64,000 nt of DNA. Origin: Impatiens glandulifera (taxonomy: Eukaryota; Streptophyta; Magnoliopsida; Ericales; Balsaminaceae). The position numbers were made by a program, and so were the translations under genes. This document shows positions 46,670 through 58,261 of this stretch, piece after piece (position 1 is the first letter of the stretch; each line of letters begins with the position of its first letter). The stretch is taken from contig NC_061868.1 in the NCBI RefSeq assembly GCF_907164915.1, forward strand, positions 20,393,819-20,457,818. Direction: 5' to 3'. Below the pieces are notes generated by a model. It worked only from the letters and a program-made list of their open reading frames with translations. It had not been told where the DNA came from and searched no databases.

Positions 46670-47239
46670 TTACCATAGACAATCCTCTTCGGTCAACTCT
46701 TGAACTGACTCCTTGAGCTGTTCAGTCTCAGAAGATAGTTCAGGTGCTACCTCGGTTTCTAAGATTTCATCAGGTTGAATACTATTGGTTTCAGGTTCGG
46801 ACAGGGTTGGTGCTATGAGTTCGGTTCTAAAGTTGAGTTGGGTTGGTATTAAGGTTAATAGATTCTTGTACTCTACTACCATGTCATTAAGTGCATTAAA
46901 TAACTCATCTTTAGTAAATTCTTCACAAGAAGTATCAAATACCTGTTCTTCGTTTACCATGAGACAGGTGAGTTCATCATCGCTGTCACTGTGAGCCCAT
47001 AAACTTCCTCCATCATCGGCTATCAGTGCTTTCTAAACGTCTCTTCCTTCACTGGTTTGTGAGTAGTTGTTGTTTCTTTGGTTCTGATCATCCGGTTTCT
47101 GGTCATCCCGTCTTGGTTTTCTGCATTCCCACCTGAAATGTCCCAAACAATTACAATTATAACATCTAATATTATATTTATCACCGTAGTTATAGTTGTT
47201 GTTTGTCGGTTGGCTTTTCTTCATGAATATGCCAAATTT
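46670..47239 (-). pseudogene. Gag C-terminal region and linker of element 1
   Basis: After the gag stop the frame continues into KSQPTNNNYNYGD and the CCHC knuckle CYNCNCLGHFRWEC (about 47115-47160). A stop precedes a 96-codon acidic linker (46670-46960). Confidence 0.8.
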
Positions 47240-47962
47240 CTATGCAAGCATTGCCATAGCATCCTCAATGAACTGTTCAACGGTTCTGATCGGTGCAGGA
47301 GCAACCGGTTCTATAGATGTGACTAAGGCCTTAGTAGCGGTTGAGGCTGATGCTTCATTTTCGATCCTAGATCTCATTTCAAACTCATATGCCTTAAGAT
47401 CTTCGAATACATCGTGTAACTTCATCTTGCTTAGGCAGTTTGAGTCCCTCATCACCATCGTCTTTATGTCCCATGCACTTGGAAGAGATCTTAAAGCTTT
47501 GATGATAGTTTCCTTGTTATCATAATTCTTTCCAAGAGTTGATAGCTCATTTATCACATTTGTAAACCGGTCACTGTACTCCCTCATGGTTTCTCCTGGC
47601 TTCATCTTGGTGTTCTCAAACTTCTGGGTAGCCACCATTATCTTATTTTCCTTGGTTCTTTCATTTCCCTCATGAAGTTGAATCACTGTTTCCCATACTT
47701 CCTTTGAGGTTTTGCAATCTCTGACCTTGTAGAAGGTGTTTCTGTCCAAACCGTTGTAGATATGTTTTCTGGCGTGATTGTCCAAATTGTTTCTCCTCTT
47801 ATCCTCAGCTGTCCAATCCTTTCTATCTTTATCAATTATTACCGGTCCTTCAGACAGGATGAGCGACATCTCATCATCCATAGTGATTAGGTGCAAGTGC
47901 ATGCATATCTTCCAGTTGGCGAAATCATCACCTTCTAGCATCGAAGGCTTCTCAAAAGTCAT
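47240..47962 (-). CDS. Gag N-terminal part of element 1 (truncated by a TAG)
   Basis: MTFEKPSMLEGDDFANWKIC begins 40 bp after the primer-binding site. DRNTFYKVRDCKTSKEVWET, VATQKFENTKMKPGETMREY and IKALRSLPSAWDIKTMVMRD are the UBN2/gag domain of SIRE-like Copia. The frame ends at a TAG (47237-47239), after which the same frame goes on into the zinc knuckle, so the 240-residue product is a truncated gag. Confidence 0.88.
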   Translation of the reverse strand: MTFEKPSMLEGDDFANWKICMHLHLITMDDEMSLILSEGPVIIDKDRKDWTAEDKRRNNLDNHARKHIYNGLDRNTFYKVRDCKTSKEVWETVIQLHEGNERTKENKIMVATQKFENTKMKPGETMREYSDRFTNVINELSTLGKNYDNKETIIKALRSLPSAWDIKTMVMRDSNCLSKMKLHDVFEDLKAYEFEMRSRIENEASASTATKALVTSIEPVAPAPIRTVEQFIEDAMAMLA

Positions 47963-48001
47963 GCTTGCTTGCTTCGGGTTGCTTGAGTATTGAAACTAAC
48001 T

Positions 48002-48012
48002 GCTCTGATACA
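48002..48012 (-). other. Primer-binding site of element 1
   Basis: TGTATCAGAGC (minus), three bases inside the 5' LTR; one change from TGGTATCAGAGC. Confidence 0.88.
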
Positions 48013-48015
48013 AAT

Positions 48016-49286
48016 TGTTAGGATCTAGCTCACGGATGGGGAACCGGGGTCTGGCCGGTTAGTACTTTCACTCAACGGTTGGCGCTAATACAGTTAGAGA
48101 TTAACACCGGGTTTCAATACTACAAAAACTGTCACAAACCCTTGAACTGAGTTCAAGTGCCGACGTGGTTTGTTTCAGGTTGAAGCAACACACACACAGG
48201 ATGAATAAAGATAGAATCTGAATAATATCGGTTTGGAGATTAGGAGGTCGGTTTAAGGTATAGTGAATCGGTTAGAACGGTGCAAGTCGGTTAGTATGAG
48301 TCGGTTAGAACGTAGAGCCGGCAGAAAGTAAAGAAAAAGACACAGGTTTTTATGGATGTTCGGAGATAAAACTCCTACATCACCCCTTCTTCTCGAAACC
48401 GCGAGAAGGATATTCACTAAGGAATACACAAACACAATATCCAATCGTGACTTATTTGCTGCTCGATAAACACTCGTACAATTCTCACCGAAATTGTAAT
48501 CTCACTTCAAATGCATACTTAAGCTTTTTAATCTTAGAGAGATAAACACAACTTGTAACTTGGGTTGTTGGAGCTCTTAATTGTTGTCTCTTGTAACTAC
48601 AGAACTGCATTTACTCCTCTTCAGCTCCTTCTTTTATAGGTGAAATGTTTCAACGGTCACATTTCTTCAACGGGTACCTTCAGGGTAATCCTTGAATCTG
48701 ATTGGTTGAGTAGAGGTTCAATGTTGCAGTACTGGCGGTTTAAGCTTCCAAGGCATAGGTCAAACCGGCTAGGTTTGTCTTTTACTTAATATAGCAATTG
48801 TCAGTTGGACAGTTGCCTACACCTGGAAGGTTGTGCCTCCGACTTATCCCAGAGTGGAAAGATCTCTTCAGGCAATCTTCTGTAGCCTGCAGAGTATCAT
48901 CAAACTTGTATGGATATGGCAATGTCACAGTCTGATCCTTTGATATCATCTTCTGCATATACCCATAGTGTCTGTTTACACCGATTTGTAGATTGTACTT
49001 AGTTTGATAGTTCTGACTTCTTTCTTAAGTAGTCTCTTCATCGGTTTTCCGATTGGATACTGCATTTCGGTTTGGTATGTCTACCAGTTGTTCATAGCTT
49101 CAGGTTAACCGGATAGCTTTCCGGTTTTGGATACATCCTCTGCTTCTTCTTCTAACCGGTTAGATTCTTTGATCGGTTGAATTCTTGACCGGTCAAATTC
49201 TTGACCGTTCCTGGTTCTTGACCGTTCCTGCATAGAAAATTTGTTTTGTTAAGTTCTTATTTTTAACCGGTCTAATTTATCTAACA
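48016..49286 (-). repeat. 5' LTR of element 1
   Basis: Plus strand TGTTAGGATCTAGCTCACGG … TTTATCTAACA. The minus-strand TATA box TATAAAAG is at about 48632-48640 (GGAGCTGAAGAGG follows upstream of the CACCTATAAAAG context). Confidence 0.93.
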
Positions 49287-49291
49287 AAGCT
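49287..49291. repeat. Target-site duplication AAGCT (right)
   Basis: Matches 36541-36545. Confidence 0.9.
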
Positions 49292-49870
49292 TCGTTCCTT
49301 ATAAGCATTGTAAACTAATTTTAACAAGTGAATCAAGCTTCGTTCTCTAGAGAAAGTTCTCTTTAATAAACTAACTAACAAGCGAAGCAAGCTTCATTCC
49401 CTATAAGCATTATAAACTCTTAGTAACAAGTGAATCAAGCTTCGTTCTCTAGAGAAAGTTCTCTTTAATAAACCAACTAACAAGCGAAGTAAGCTTCGTT
49501 CCCTAGAATCATTGTAAACCGTAACTAACAAGTGAAGCAGTCTTCGTTCTTTGTAAGCATTGCGCTTACATGAACCCTTTAATTTTTTTACATTAAATCA
49601 TTATGGGTTTGACATTAGTGTATTTAGGATTTTTCATTAGTGAGTTTAGGGTTTTACATGAACGTATTTTGAATAAAAATTTATTTAAATAAACTATAAA
49701 TAACAAGCGAAGCATGCTTCATTCTCTAGCTCTGACTCACTATAATAAACTAACAAACAAATGAAGCTAGCTTCGTTCGCTTGAATCATTATAAACGGTA
49801 ACTATCAAGCGAAGCAAGCTTCGTTTTATGTTTTTACAAAAATGCATTAGGGGTTTTTACATTATAGTTT
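49292..49870. repeat. Palindrome array, continuation
   Basis: ~117 bp higher-order unit (AACAAGTGAATCAAGCTTCG, CTCTAGAGAAAGTTCTCTTT, AACTAACAAGCGAAGCAAGC) repeated about 2.5 times, then looser copies to 49830 (TCAAGCGAAGCAAGCTTCG). Interleaved TTTTACATGAACGTA motifs recur at 55750 and 56035. Confidence 0.78.
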
Positions 49871-50159
49871 TAAATGAAAATGACATCCATATTGCAATCA
49901 TTCATAACGACAATGATTCAAATTATAACTTCACAACAATTGATTTTTATTTGAGTACAAAAAAATACAAAAACATTTCATAATCTGTGTAGATAAATTA
50001 TACAGATTAACCAACCAAAAAGCAGTTCACAATCTAGAAGTTGTACATAAATAAATTAAGCCCTAATTTGATACATCAGAGCTTGACTCATCATTTGGTC
50101 CTATCATCGCTACGACTTCTTGTTCGACGACGGGTGAAATGTATAACTGAACTGCTTCG

Positions 50160-51190
50160 TTCAAAGTATTGATTCATCGATTGGGGAATTGAATTGTAAC
50201 AAAAAGCTCCATTATTGATGCATACTCGAGGTAAAGATCAGGAGAAATATGCATCAAGTCCGTAGGAGGATTGAGTGCATTCCAAGGTAGGGGATTCCGT
50301 AAGCCAAATTGTCGATATATGATAGTTGTACAGTAGGAGGTAGATCCCTCTAAGACCAACACAATGATAAATGGAGAACCCCTCATCTTTTACATCATAT
50401 GACTAAAGAGATACCATAAAACAATGAACCGAATTGGGTGAATATCAGAAATATAATTCTCAACCCTGATTCCAACGATCCTTTGCAACTGTAGATTTGC
50501 AAAGGAAGGGTAAGGAATTGAAGGACGGGGCAACCAATGCAATTTTTCTAACAACCGGAGGTATAGAACCAAAGGTTATCCACAAAGGGAATAATTATTT
50601 GGGTATAGAACAAAGTCGTTGAGACTAAGGAGTGTCTCAACGAGTACAAGGCCAGCCAAACATGGGGCATTTCCCATCAGTGCAGGAACTACCTCGAGGA
50701 GCCTATCCGAAGGCCATAGTCCTTCAGCCAGACACAAAAAATGAGCAAGAACCACAAGAATGATTAGTTTGCTTTGTGTGTGGCTGATGGTCCTTTCAGC
50801 TCCCTAGACACGCCAAATGTAATCATCTATGTGTGTCATATTGAGAAATCCATGTTGGAGGGTAAAAAAAAGTGTCAAACATTGTACAACCATAGAAGTT
50901 ATGGCAAGTTTCGAATGCAAAATGAGGTTCAGGATTGATAGACAAAACCATGAGTGAATGACTCCCACACTTGAGGATTGAAGCGAAGTCCTTAATCGTC
51001 GGACGTATGTGCATGTCCCCAATAACAAAAGAACGAGTGTCCTATTCCATTTTCTTTGCATGTGGGCCATCAGTCCATCGTGAACGTTTATTCGGATAAG
51101 AGGTAGAATCTCATCTACATGATAGACACTAAAAAGGATATGGTCATCGTTGATCAGACTTAAGTATCACTTCAACTGTTGCTGTGATAA
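50160..51190 (-). pseudogene. DUF7745-like transposon-associated gene (frameshifted)
   Basis: Concatenated minus-strand frames read ILPLIRINVHDGLMAH, then IGDMHIRPTIKDFASILKCG, LIILVVLAHFLCLAEGLWPS, WLPRPSIPYPSFANLQLQRI and GSTSYCTTIIYRQFGLRN. The FxxGDxxxxPTIxxFxxIL block followed by a hydrophobic central part is reminiscent of the plant DUF7745 proteins found with transposons, as I recall them. Several frame changes and stops show decay. Function of the family is unknown. It lies between palindrome arrays at 49.3-49.9 and 51.5-51.7 kb. Confidence 0.4.
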
Positions 51191-51477
51191 ACCGGCATCT
51201 CTAGCTCCATCTCTGCCTCCTAAGATGAGTATTACACTAAATGAATGAAGAGAATGAATGGGGTAGTCAAAGAACCTGTTTGCCGGTAGAGACTTGGGAG
51301 GGAGAGAGTCAAAACAGAAAGAGACATAAAGACTAAATAGATGATGACACTAGCTACTTCAGTGGAAAAGGCGAAATAAATAAAATTTTAGTGCTTGTTG
51401 ATGAAGTAATAAATGATTTTTCATTCATGTATTAACATCTTTACATAACTCCGGTAGGGGCGTTACATGAAAGGACA

Positions 51478-51735
51478 TGTGAAGTTAAAAACTGTACTTG
51501 TGAAGCTAGCTTCGTTTATGAATTTAAAAACTGAACCTGTGAAGCTAGATTCGTTTATGAAATTAAAAACCCAACCTTGTGAAGCTAGCTTCGTTTATGA
51601 AATTAAATACCCAACCGTTTGAAGCTAGCTTTGTTTATGAAATTAAAAATCTAACCTTGTGAAGCTAGCTTCGTTAATGTTATAATTTCTGTGAAGTTAA
51701 AATCGCTTCATGAAAGAATAAATATTTTCACATTC
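51478..51735. repeat. ~42 bp palindrome-bearing tandem repeat / left inverted repeat of the Ulp1 unit
   Basis: Five copies of GTGAAGCTAGCTTCGTTTAT plus AAATTAAAAACCCAACCTT. The last copy and the following ~60 bp (GTTAATGTTATAATTTCTGT, GAAGTTAAAATCGCTTCATG) recur inverted at 55165-55225, on the far side of the Ulp1 gene. Confidence 0.8.
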
Positions 51736-52112
51736 ATGAAGATATGTTTTTCAATACCCTTGTCCGGTAGTAACGATTAAAAATATGGGTACAAGAAGAG
51801 CAGAATGTGAAATATAATCATTGAAAATTATAAATATAAATAAATTATAAGTGCATAAAGTGAAAGTACACTAATTAAAATTCATTTATTCATACAACTC
51901 TAAAATCTTAATCTAATTAACTTCTTTAAGTTAATCTTATTGACATTGTGGTCTGACATAAGAACTCTGTATAAATATTTGATCCTCAGTGTACTTAAAG
52001 CTTCTTCGACCTTCAAAACAAAAAGAGAAAGTATAAGAAAATATATAAAAAAATTGTCATAGACTAACATATGTTTAACACTTACATTGTCGCTAGTGAT
52101 GTCAATATCCCA

Positions 52113-55034
52113 CTACTTCATATCTCCTCTATATGTTTTCATATGTCTCATTAAATATATACCACAGTCGGTTTTGTTTGAACTATCTTTCCAATCCAGC
52201 TTTAGAGCCAATTTCCTATAATTTGGAATTTTTTCAACTAGTTCTTCTAAGCCTAGTCCTCCCAAGAAAGTCCCAAAACTAGTAATGTGGTTAGTCAAAT
52301 TGGTATACTTGTCCAGAAGTTTAACATTACGCGGACGTCTAGTGTTGTCTATTATTTCGATTTTGGAAAGAGACATATTGACACATACAAGAAAGAAATG
52401 TTGGGCATGGAGGACCGGTAGGAATATCTGTAAAAAGAATACAAACATGAATTATTTGATATCATTGCATATAAGCATAAATGAAATTCGTTACTTGAAA
52501 TTGTTATGTACATACCAGGTCAACGTTTTTTTATGTGTTCTTCTGTTATTTTGAAGTTCTTCATGTCTTCTTCAAGGCAAAGGCAAAATGAGCTATAATC
52601 AAACTTCAAACCAATCTGCAAATAAACTCTAAAGTATAAAAGTCATGAACATTGAACAATACATAACACAAAACCAAGCAAAGCACTTACATATGATATT
52701 GTTGAAAAACAAATTATTCGTTTTTCATGCCTTGCAAACCTACTGAATTTGAAGTACAAATGTATGGCCCAAGCGTCCACCACTTCGCTCGCAACTTCTT
52801 GTTTATCTTTCATTGATTACAATAATTTACGGGTTATATTACCCGGAGACCCTTCGTATAGTACCTCCCTACAAAATAGATTCATTTAGAACATAACTAC
52901 TTCAATATTTCAAATTTAGAAAAGGATATTTCACTTACTTTTCATCAAGGTCTTCACAAAACAAAAAATCGGCCAATCTCTATTCCTTGTTGGTTATTTT
53001 TTGGTCCAACTTCTTCGCAACGACTTTCATGAAAGGGGATTGAAGGTGCACCGGAATTTTTGTGATCTTCCTCTTCGGATAGTCTCTAATGTTGATGCGT
53101 CCCCATCATCTTCAGAAGATTCATCAGATTTAGAAGCTTCGAAAGCTTTGGTTTCTTCACCCTCTTCATTCCGTTCACCCCTATCATTCCGTTCAACAGA
53201 GGGTGATGGACTATCTTCACTGTGCTCAACTACATCCTCACAGGGGTATTCAACAAGGGGACTATTCCCCCCAAGTGCCTCCTTTGGAGTATCTTCCCTA
53301 CTTACACAAACCTCAACATTATTCACTTTCAAGTGTTTCATGAACCCTTCAGAGTTTGTTAGGTTCAAGAAACTAGCCTCAAAAATAGGCTTGGTATCGA
53401 TGTTGCGTTTCTCCAACTCGCCTGATAGGTAATGAAGTTGTTGTGCTGTATCATTAAAAGTTTGCAAGACTTTGGATGTTAACATCTATAGATTATAAAA
53501 AACATACATTATTAGTCTCAAAAACAAGAAAGTATAGACAAATGTGAGTCAATTTCTTCTTTCAACATACCTGCTCATCGTCTTCAGGTAATTCCAATAA
53601 ATTAACTAGAATCTTAGGTTCTTTATCTATTAGGCGTGCCTTTGCCCTGCCCAGCCCAAAACCACCTACGCGAGCTTCTAGCGTGGTAATCTCTAACAAT
53701 GTGATGTCTTCCCGGCAAGAGATGATTGGAAAAGACCTTTCATAAAGTTGACGTACACCATTCACAAAAACACCATATAGGTAGCAAATCTGAAGTAAAG
53801 GAATGAGAAACATGTTAGTAAATATTTCATATCTATAAATCATATACAAGAGAGTAATTATTTACCAATAAAAAGATTATAGGTCCATCAAAATATGGAT
53901 TTTTATCTTTTTTTTCTTTTTCTTTCCAACTTCTTACACTTTCAACAAATCGGTGTAGTGTGAAGATGCACCAGTTCAGGTTCTTTATGTTATCAACATC
54001 CATTAAGGATTTGAGAATTTTGAACCTGAATTAATAGAATACATGTGTAAGTATTCACAAATACAATTATATATATAATAGGTTTGAATACATGTTTACC
54101 TGGCTCGTGAATTTTGAACTAGACATAAAAAACTTAGGAAAACAAAGACAACAAAGTCGATTTTGAAATCGTTTTATGCACTTGTATTACTTAATATCTT
54201 GGTTATCATAGAACATGTTTCAGGAGCTGAAGTAGATTCTTCCCCGCTCCATTTCGTCTTCCAATTCCTCAAGAAATTAAAAAAATCAGTGTCCTTATTC
54301 TTGTCTATCCCAACGGACTCAACTACGTTCATTGGCCCTCTCGGGAGGTTCAGCACGAGCTGGACAAGGTATTCATCGATAAGGATCTCATCACTGTTGG
54401 CCAATACTAGAGAACTCCTCTCCGAGTCAAAACATCTGACTATGTGTTTCGAAAAATGACCCGGGCAATTGGAGACACCCAATGTAAAAAGAGAACCAAA
54501 CCTGATTTCCTTCATAGCTTCCTTCTGTTCTACGCTCAATTTAGGAATCATGTGAAAAAGGCCATGAGGGGATGATCTTGTTAGAAATGCCACTTTCTTT
54601 TCTTTGATAGTTTTATTTTTTGGGGGAGGTGGTAGTAAATCTTCATCGACAGGTGTACTATAGCAATATCAGTAGCTTCGACAGCAATAGTAGAAACTGA
54701 TTCATCAGTCGATGACTTTGTATTCGTCTTTGTCTTCGTATTTCTCTTCCTCTTCCTTTCATATTTATTCATGTAAAACCTCTAACGCATTATTTTCAGT
54801 GGGAGAACATAAATCAGTATTTCAAAAAGAAAATGGAATGAACGGGTTTAATATTAATAAAAAAACTTTAAACACAATATGAATCAAAATAACCTACTTC
54901 TCCAGTTTATCGCCGACGTTGTCATTGGATACAGGATTGGGGGCGGTTTCGTTTATGCTCTTACAAACTGCCAAGACAATCTCTCAGGAGTCGGAAGTAT
55001 CCACTTGCATGTTGTTGTCTTCATTTTCTGACAT
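52113..55034 (-). pseudogene. Ulp1 (C48) protease transposon gene, multi-exon, stops
   Basis: Exon 1 starts at 55034 (MSENEDNNMQVDTSDS) and has a TGA at codon 17. 54174-54593 encodes KLSVEQKEAMKEIRFGSL … LVQLVLNLPRGPMNV, the domain typical of plant Ulp1 transposon proteins. 53562-53849 and 53027-53485 give a middle region ending in an acidic Ser/Glu linker. A TAG interrupts KVVAKKLDQKITNKE near 52980. The last exon (52113-52448) has the protease signature: HFFLVCVNM (His), IEIIDN (Asp), and KTDCGIYLMRHMKTY (Cys), the triad of SUMO/ubiquitin-like proteases. Such genes travel on Mutator-type (Kaonashi) and other plant DNA transposons. The triad is intact but the stops make the copy inactive. 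Confidence 0.8.
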
Positions 55035-55164
55035 TTTCACAAGAAATTCTTGTAGAATAGAAGAAAACTCTAGGGTTTCAACGTTCAAAAATAGATGATC
55101 GCTGAGAGATAGAGAGAGAATATGAACAGTTTCTTATGAAAATGAAGAGTGGGATTTATAGCGG

Positions 55165-55300
55165 GAAAATATGTTTTAATCCTTCATAAAGCGATTTTAA
55201 CTTCACATAAATTATACCATTAACGAAGTTTGCTTCACAAGGTTGAGTTTTTAAATTCATAAACGAAGCTAGCTTCACAATCATTCCTTTTTACATGGCA
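55165..55300. repeat. Right inverted repeat of the Ulp1 unit
   Basis: CATAAAGCGATTTTAACTTC, ACATAAATTATACCATTAAC and GAAGCTAGCTTCAC are the reverse complement of 51640-51735 and of the 42 bp repeat, so the Ulp1 gene is bracketed by inverted repeats. Confidence 0.75.
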
Positions 55301-56400
55301 CATAGGCGAAGGAGTCTTCTCTTGAAAAGTGTCTATTCATTCCTTTTTACATGGCACTTGGGCGAAGGAGTCTTCGCTCGAAAATATTATATTCATTCCT
55401 TTTTACATGGAGCCTAGGCGAAGAAGTCTTCACTCGAAACCAGTATATTCATTCCTTCTTACATGGCGCTTGGGCGAAGTATGCTTCGCTCGATTCTCTA
55501 GACATATAAAATGATGGAAGCGAAGTATGCTTCACTGCAAAGCGTCTCTTCATAAATAAATTTTTTAATTTTTTTTTATATAAAAATAAGTAATTGAAGC
55601 GTAGAATGCTTCACTGAAAAGCTTCTATTCATAAATTTTTTAATTTTTAATATAAAAATATTTTATTATTGTTAATTTTTGTATTTACATACATGACAAA
55701 ATGTTTTTACATGATAGGTAAACGGTCTTTTCATGAGTGTGTTGGGGTTTTACATGAACGTCAGGGTACGTTAGTGTATTAAAATAATTAAAGCGAAGTA
55801 TGCTTCGCTGCAAAGTGTCTCCTCGTAAATAAAATTTTTAAATTTTTTTAAATATAAAAATAAGTAATTGAAGCGAAGTATGCTTCACTGAGTTAATTTT
55901 TAAAAGCGTCTCTTCATAAATTTATTAAATTTTAATTTCAAAATATTTTATTTTTGTTAATTTTTGTATTTACATACATGAGTAAATGTTTTTACATGAT
56001 AGATAAACGGTCTTTTCATGGGTGTCTTGGGGGTTTTACATGAACATTAGGGTATTAAAAACCTTTGAAGCGAAGTATGCTTCGATCTAAAAGCATCTCT
56101 TGATTCGTATCAACGGGGCGCCTGGACGAAATATGCTTCGCTCCTTACCGCTTCTCTTCATTCCTCTTTACATGTAGCCTTGAGCGAAGTATGCTTCGAT
56201 CTAAAAGCATCTCTTGATTCGTATCAACGGGGCGCCTGAGCGAGGTATGCTTCGCTCCTTACCGCTTCTCTTCATTCCGTTTTACATGTAGCCTTGAGCG
56301 AAGTGAGTATCGCTCGTAACAATATATCTTCATTCCTTTTGACATGGAAGCTGGGGGAAGGGAGCTTCGCTCCGTACGTTATCTAAACATTCCGTTAACG
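55301..56400. repeat. Palindrome arrays, right segment
   Basis: Two classes: a ~58 bp unit ATTCCTTTTTACATGG…GGCGAAGGAGTCTTCGCTCG (55270-55500 and 56150-56360) and GAAGCGAAGTATGCTTCRCT units (55510-56240). 55660-55770 and 55960-56050 are a direct repeat. Core (G)CGAAG-N4-CTTCG(C) throughout. Confidence 0.78.
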
Positions 56401-56489
56401 CCGTTTGGGGTGAACCCGGAATGAAATTCGTGTTCCAGATACTCCCTCTCTTCTCTTCAACCCAACTTCATTTATTAATATTATAATGC

Positions 56490-57298
56490 TCCTGCATTTT
56501 TATTGGTCCCCAATAAGGGAACACGAAAATTGGTAGCAAAAGATCCGGATTGTTCTAATGCACCCTCTACATTTATGCGACTTATGAACCACATGTTTAA
56601 ACTATTTATTGGGAAATTTGTTGTTGTCTATTTTAATGACATTCTTGTGTACAACTCTAGTCTAGAAGAGCATTTAAATCATCTTCGATAAGTTTTCAGG
56701 GTGCTAGAAGAATAGAAGTTATATGCCAATTTGAAGAAATGTCACTTCTTCACTAATAACCTCGTCTTTTGGGCTACAATATTTCTTCTGACTGTATCAA
56801 GATGGATTGGGACAAGATTGAATCTATCTTAAGTTGGCCAATTCCTAAGACTATTCATGATATTCGGAGTTTTCATGGCTTGACTTTATTTTACCGCAGG
56901 TTTATCAAAACTTTTAGCATTGTCATTACTCTTATAACTAAATGTTTGAAAGGTGACAGTTTCAAGTGAACGGGGGAAGCATTAAAAATCTTTGAACTTC
57001 TCAAGAAAAAAATCACGAAAGCTCCAATTTTGCAACTTCCACATTTCAGAAGGGTATTCAAAGTAGATTATGATGCTTCTAACGTGGGGGTTGGAAGAGT
57101 TCTTAGCCAAGAAGGCAGACCCATTGCTTTCTTTAGTGAGATGATGAATAACTCTCGACGCAATTATTCTACATACGACAAGGAGTTCTTTGCCCTTGTT
57201 CGTACCTTGGATCATTGGTAACATTATCTACTACACAAGGAGTTTGTTCTCTTCTCGGATCATGAAGCTTTGAAGTACTTGAACTCACAATAAAAGTT
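56490..57298 (+). pseudogene. Ty3/gypsy reverse transcriptase-RNase H fragment
   Basis: [43 protein letters not shown], then after a frame change GYNISSDCIKMDWDKIESIL, SWPIPKTIHDIRSFHGLTLF and YRRFIK, and RNase H QLPHFRRVFKVDYDASNVG … YSTYDKEFFALVRTLDHW. The RT active site YFDD is YFND. Stops and frame changes (near 56690, 56760, 56970 and 57220) leave no full protein. It ends abruptly at the truncated LTR that follows. Confidence 0.88.
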
Positions 57299-57310
57299 GA
57301 ACCCGTAGGC

Positions 57311-57944
57311 TGATCAGAGGTGCAGTGATTCAGTGTCTCAGAGGTTCAGACCTGCGGTCGTTTCCTCAGACCTGACGGTCAACCTCAGACCTGGTGCTCT
57401 GTCTCAGACCTGGCGGTCTGTTCTTCCGGTGTGTAAGACAAACCTGACGGGTTTGTCTTTTACTTGATGTGGGCACTGTCTGTTGGACAGTTGTCTGTAC
57501 TTGGAAGATTTCTTTTCTGGCTTATTCCGAAGTAGAAGGATCCGGTAGTACTGTTTTCTGCAGTCTACAGTCTTTCCTCAGACTTGCATGGATATGGAAG
57601 TATTCAGTCTGTTCCTTTGGTATCATTCTCAACAGATACCCGAAATGTCTTCTTGTACTGGTCGGTCATTTGACTTGGCCCAATGTCTTTTGGTAGTGAT
57701 GTAACCGGACTTCTTCCGGTTATTCTTGTCTTGTGGATGATCGGCTGTTTGATGATTCCGGTTTTGAGCTTTGGCCGATCTTTTCTTTGTGCGGTCACGT
57801 TCCGAATACTCTTGATCGGTTTGGTAGCTTGACCGGTTAGGTTTCTTTAGTCGGTTCTCTTGTTCATCCGGTCCGGTTCCTTGTTCCTGCATGGAAAGTT
57901 TATTTAAGTTAGGTTTATTTGAACCGATCTTATTTTATCTAACA
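57311..57944 (-). repeat. Truncated 3' LTR of element 2
   Basis: Ends TTTATCTAACA on the plus strand. Only the first ~634 bp (minus sense) remain; the break is just short of where the TATA box lies in the solo LTR. Closest to the solo LTR (shares GTCAACCTCAGACCTGG and TTCTTCCGGTGTGTAAGACA). Confidence 0.88.
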
Positions 57945-58261
57945 ATTTCTCCTTTTTTGATTATTTTATTTAAAATTATCAAAATCATGTAAGTTTGCAA
58001 CCGTAGGCCGGTTGTTTTGTTTGGCCGGATTTTTGACTTGGGAAAATTTTCGAAAATTTTTGGAAATGTCTTTCTAAGAGTCTCTATCTTTTATCTTATC
58101 AATTTCTCCCTTTTTGATTATTTTATTTAAAATTATCAAAACTAAGTAGAAATGCAAAATAAGGCAGGATTCAAAAATAACTTTATGTATATATATATAG
58201 ATGACCGGAAAAGACAAAATATATAGAAATACTAAGGCTAATAAGAAAAGAAGGATAGTCC
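57945..58261 (-). other. Polypurine tract and 3' untranslated part of element 2
   Basis: The minus strand reads AAAAAAGGAGAAAT before the LTR. The AATTTCTCCCTTTTTGATTA motif occurs twice (57944, 58099), as at 37833 and 37985 in element 1, so a second polypurine tract copy is a shared family trait. Confidence 0.7.

Larger units (their letters stand above)
36546..49286 (-). mobile_element. 12.7 kb SIRE/Maximus-like Copia element with three extra ORFs
   Basis: Two ~1.28 kb LTRs, AAGCT target duplications, a primer-binding site, a polypurine tract, gag, integrase and an open RT-RNase H place it in Copia; the [11 protein letters not shown] and [11 protein letters not shown] wording and the size suit the SIRE/Maximus lineage. 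Between pol and the 3' LTR lie ~6 kb with ORF C, B and A (order of transcription). Gag, integrase and all three extra ORFs carry stops, so it is not autonomous. By eye the LTRs differ at about 12 sites in the first ~235 bp, plus a 17 bp indel. Confidence 0.92.
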
